Below, piece after piece: positions 62,454-64,000 of a DNA stretch of 64,000 nt. Below the pieces are notes generated by a model. The model searched no databases and was not told where the DNA came from. It saw only the letters and a list, made by a program, of their open reading frames with translations. This DNA comes from Dinoroseobacter sp. (GTDB lineage Bacteria; Pseudomonadota; Alphaproteobacteria; Rhodobacterales; Rhodobacteraceae), in the NCBI GenBank assembly GCA_030066795.1, contig JASJAW010000018.1:80577-144576 (forward strand). Reading direction: 5' to 3'. A program made the position numbers and the translations under genes. Position 1 is the first letter of the stretch; each line of letters starts with the position of its first letter.

Positions 62454-63635
62454 ATGAAGGTTCTCCATTGCATTACCAGCACTGGGTTTGGGGGCGCTCA
62501 GATCATGCTCTTGCGATACTTGCGCGCGCTCGGTCCGCGCGCATGCGACCACTCGGTGCTTTCGCTGATGCCTCAGGACGCCATTGGTCAAGAAATCGCC
62601 TCGCTTGGTGTGCCTGTCCATACAATAGGGATGCGTCAGGGAGGTTTTTCCATTCCGGCGCTGTTGCGCCTTCGGCGTCAAATCAAGCATCTAAGTCCAG
62701 ACCTAATCCACGGCTGGATGTACCACGGTAATCTCGCGGCACGCTTGGCAACGCTCGGCATTGGAGGCGGCCCTGCGGTTGTCTGGGCCGTTCACCACTC
62801 GCTGCAGGATATCCGGAATGAACGGCTTTCGAGCCGTTTGGTAATGCGCGCTTGCGCGGCCCTTTCTGGCGGTGTTTCTGGTATTTCTTATTGCGCGCGC
62901 GTAGCCGCTTCGCAACATGAGGCCATTGGCTTTGCTTCCGAGCAGGCGGTAGTCATCCCAAACGCGATCGACACCGATGAGTTCCACCCTGAGACAGAGG
63001 CACGGGGGCTCCTAGGCGCACTTTTGGAGATTCCGGAAGGTCGGGTGATCATAGGCAATGTGGGGCGCGACCATCCTATGAAAGACCAGGCGCGCATGGT
63101 TGCGGCAATCGCAGGCCTGCTTGAAAGAGGCTATGATGTTCAGGGCATCCTGATAGGTACGGGGCAGGAAGCGGGAAGCGCGCGCCGCGCCGCTGAATCA
63201 CTCGGGATATCGGATCGCATCAGCACCATGAGCGAGCGAAGTGACATCGCGGGGATTGTAAGTGGCTTCGACATCTTTCTGCTGCCCTCTGCTTGGGGCG
63301 AAGCATTTCCGCTTGCTTTGTGCGAGGCCATGGCGTGCGGCGTCCCCTCTGTCGTGACCGATGTAGGTGACAGCCGTTGGATCGTTGACAAGACTGGGTT
63401 TGTCGTTCCGCCTGCCGATACCGATGCTCAAGTTGACGCATTGGCTCGTATGGTGGACCTCGGCCCGCAAGGCCGTCAGGCAATGGGCGCCGAAGCTAGG
63501 AACCGGATTTGCCAAAAGTTTTCGATGTCTCGCTACATTGATGCCCACGATGCTTGGTACCGATCAGCAGCGTCGCGCAGCCAGGAAGGGGCTTTGAGTC
63601 TCGCCGTCTCATCGAAGGCAGGAGTTCAGAAATGA
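62454..63635 (+). CDS. family 4 glycosyltransferase
   Basis: 393 residues of the GT-B fold. The N-terminal GFGGAQIMLLRYL is typical, and the donor-site segment SAWGEAFPLALCEAMACGVPSVVTDVG near residue 280 carries the E-x7-E motif. It adds a sugar in polysaccharide assembly. GAGG lies upstream of the ATG at 62454; a GTG or TTG further upstream is less likely. Its stop overlaps the start of the next glycosyltransferase (ATGA). Confidence 0.88.
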   Translation: MKVLHCITSTGFGGAQIMLLRYLRALGPRACDHSVLSLMPQDAIGQEIASLGVPVHTIGMRQGGFSIPALLRLRRQIKHLSPDLIHGWMYHGNLAARLATLGIGGGPAVVWAVHHSLQDIRNERLSSRLVMRACAALSGGVSGISYCARVAASQHEAIGFASEQAVVIPNAIDTDEFHPETEARGLLGALLEIPEGRVIIGNVGRDHPMKDQARMVAAIAGLLERGYDVQGILIGTGQEAGSARRAAESLGISDRISTMSERSDIAGIVSGFDIFLLPSAWGEAFPLALCEAMACGVPSVVTDVGDSRWIVDKTGFVVPPADTDAQVDALARMVDLGPQGRQAMGAEARNRICQKFSMSRYIDAHDAWYRSAASRSQEGALSLAVSSKAGVQK

Positions 63636-64000
63636 CAGGCAAAGTCGCGCCGAAGCGAGTGGCTTTGGTAAGCAGCTATGCGCCGAGTCTTACACGATTT
63701 CGTTTTGATCTGATCCGGGCTCTGATTGCTGAAGGGCACCACGTCACAGCCTTCGCACCAGAGAACGATCAAGCCGTGGCCAACGCACTCTCGGAAATCG
63801 GATGTGCCTTTGAGGTTATCCCTATGGCGCGTACCGGTACGAATCCGTTTGCAGATGCCGCGCTGCTGTTGCGAATGATACGTGCGTTCCGACGCTTGCG
63901 CCCCGAAGTCGTCATAACCTACACGATGAAACCTGTGATCTACGGCGGTATCGCCGCACGTCTGACGGGCGTGCCGGAGCGCCATGCGTTGATGACGGGT
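63632..64000 (+). CDS. glycosyltransferase, 5' part (runs off window)
   Basis: First 123 residues of a GT-B-fold glycosyltransferase: VALVSSYAPSLTRFRFDLIRAL, then HVTAFAPEND and PEVVITYTMKPVIYGGIAARLTGV, which match the acceptor half of GT4-type enzymes of the capsule and O-antigen class. It overlaps the previous gene by ATGA, so the two are co-translated. The donor-site half is outside the window. Confidence 0.85.
   Translation, partial: MTGKVAPKRVALVSSYAPSLTRFRFDLIRALIAEGHHVTAFAPENDQAVANALSEIGCAFEVIPMARTGTNPFADAALLLRMIRAFRRLRPEVVITYTMKPVIYGGIAARLTGVPERHALMTG

Overview
The window looks like a chromosomal segment of a marine Roseobacter-group alphaproteobacterium (Rhodobacteraceae). This rests on gene content and product style: beta-hydroxyaspartate cycle genes, a solo SoxB-like oxidoreductase, TadE/TadG genes, a GlpX/homoserine dehydrogenase/RecJ neighbourhood, and moderately GC-rich coding with frequent ATGA overlaps. 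No phage, IS element or CRISPR array was seen.

Left part (1-31 kb), metabolism and housekeeping. 1-1639 holds the end of a beta-hydroxyaspartate (glyoxylate assimilation) operon, bhcC-bhcD, with a hairpin between the two genes. A DUF3179 protein and a 1.2 kb gene-poor stretch follow. 4307-12368 is a reduced-sulfur gene set: an exported SQR-like flavoprotein, a DUF5368-type membrane protein, a Crp/Fnr regulator with two cysteines, a DUF2892 protein, a YeeE/YedE sulfur-compound importer split into two genes, a persulfide dioxygenase, a rhodanese-like/SQR fusion and a SulP anion transporter. A perfect inverted repeat just after the regulator gene is its likely operator. Next come a broken amino-acid permease, tRNA-Glu, recJ, glpX, hom, a lipoprotein, a TetR regulator with a perfect palindrome at its promoter, TadE/TadE/TadG, the SoxB-like gene, an AEC transporter, the compact run dacF-tmk-holB-tatD-MBL, a SPOR lipoprotein and tRNA-Ser.

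Middle part (30.4-49.3 kb), the most unusual region. Ten minus-strand genes, mostly translationally coupled, encode in transcription order: a peptidoglycan-binding-domain protein; a membrane-anchored trypsin-like protease; a membrane-anchored protein with a DUF2135-like beta domain; SrfB (an actin/Hsp70-fold ATPase by its motifs); SrfC (a GTPase by its motifs); a single-pass Sel1-like protein; a periplasmic vWA protein with an SH3-like domain; an ABC ATPase; an FtsX-type permease; and a periplasmic SUMF1-fold protein. An eleventh gene at 30445-31101 shares the juxtamembrane Cys/coiled-coil segment of the DUF2135-type protein, so it probably belongs too. The protease and the DUF2135-type protein share a homologous cytoplasmic N-terminal domain. 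The architecture suggests a trans-envelope machine: a cytoplasmic ATPase/GTPase pair coupled through single-pass proteins to periplasmic protease, binding and sensing modules and an ABC mechanotransmission unit. srfB/srfC carry 'virulence factor' names from enteric bacteria, but the role of this larger assembly is not known to me.

Right part (50.2-64 kb), extracellular polysaccharide synthesis. A minus-strand set (glycosyltransferase, sulfotransferase, DegT aminotransferase, PIG-L deacetylase, formyltransferase, small phosphoglycosyl transferase) would make an N-formylated amino-sugar glycan, possibly sulfated. A divergent plus-strand set (Wzz/tyrosine kinase fusion, secreted beta-helix lyase-like protein, FlaA1/CapD-type dehydratase, two glycosyltransferases) handles chain length, processing and further sugar synthesis; the last gene runs off the end.
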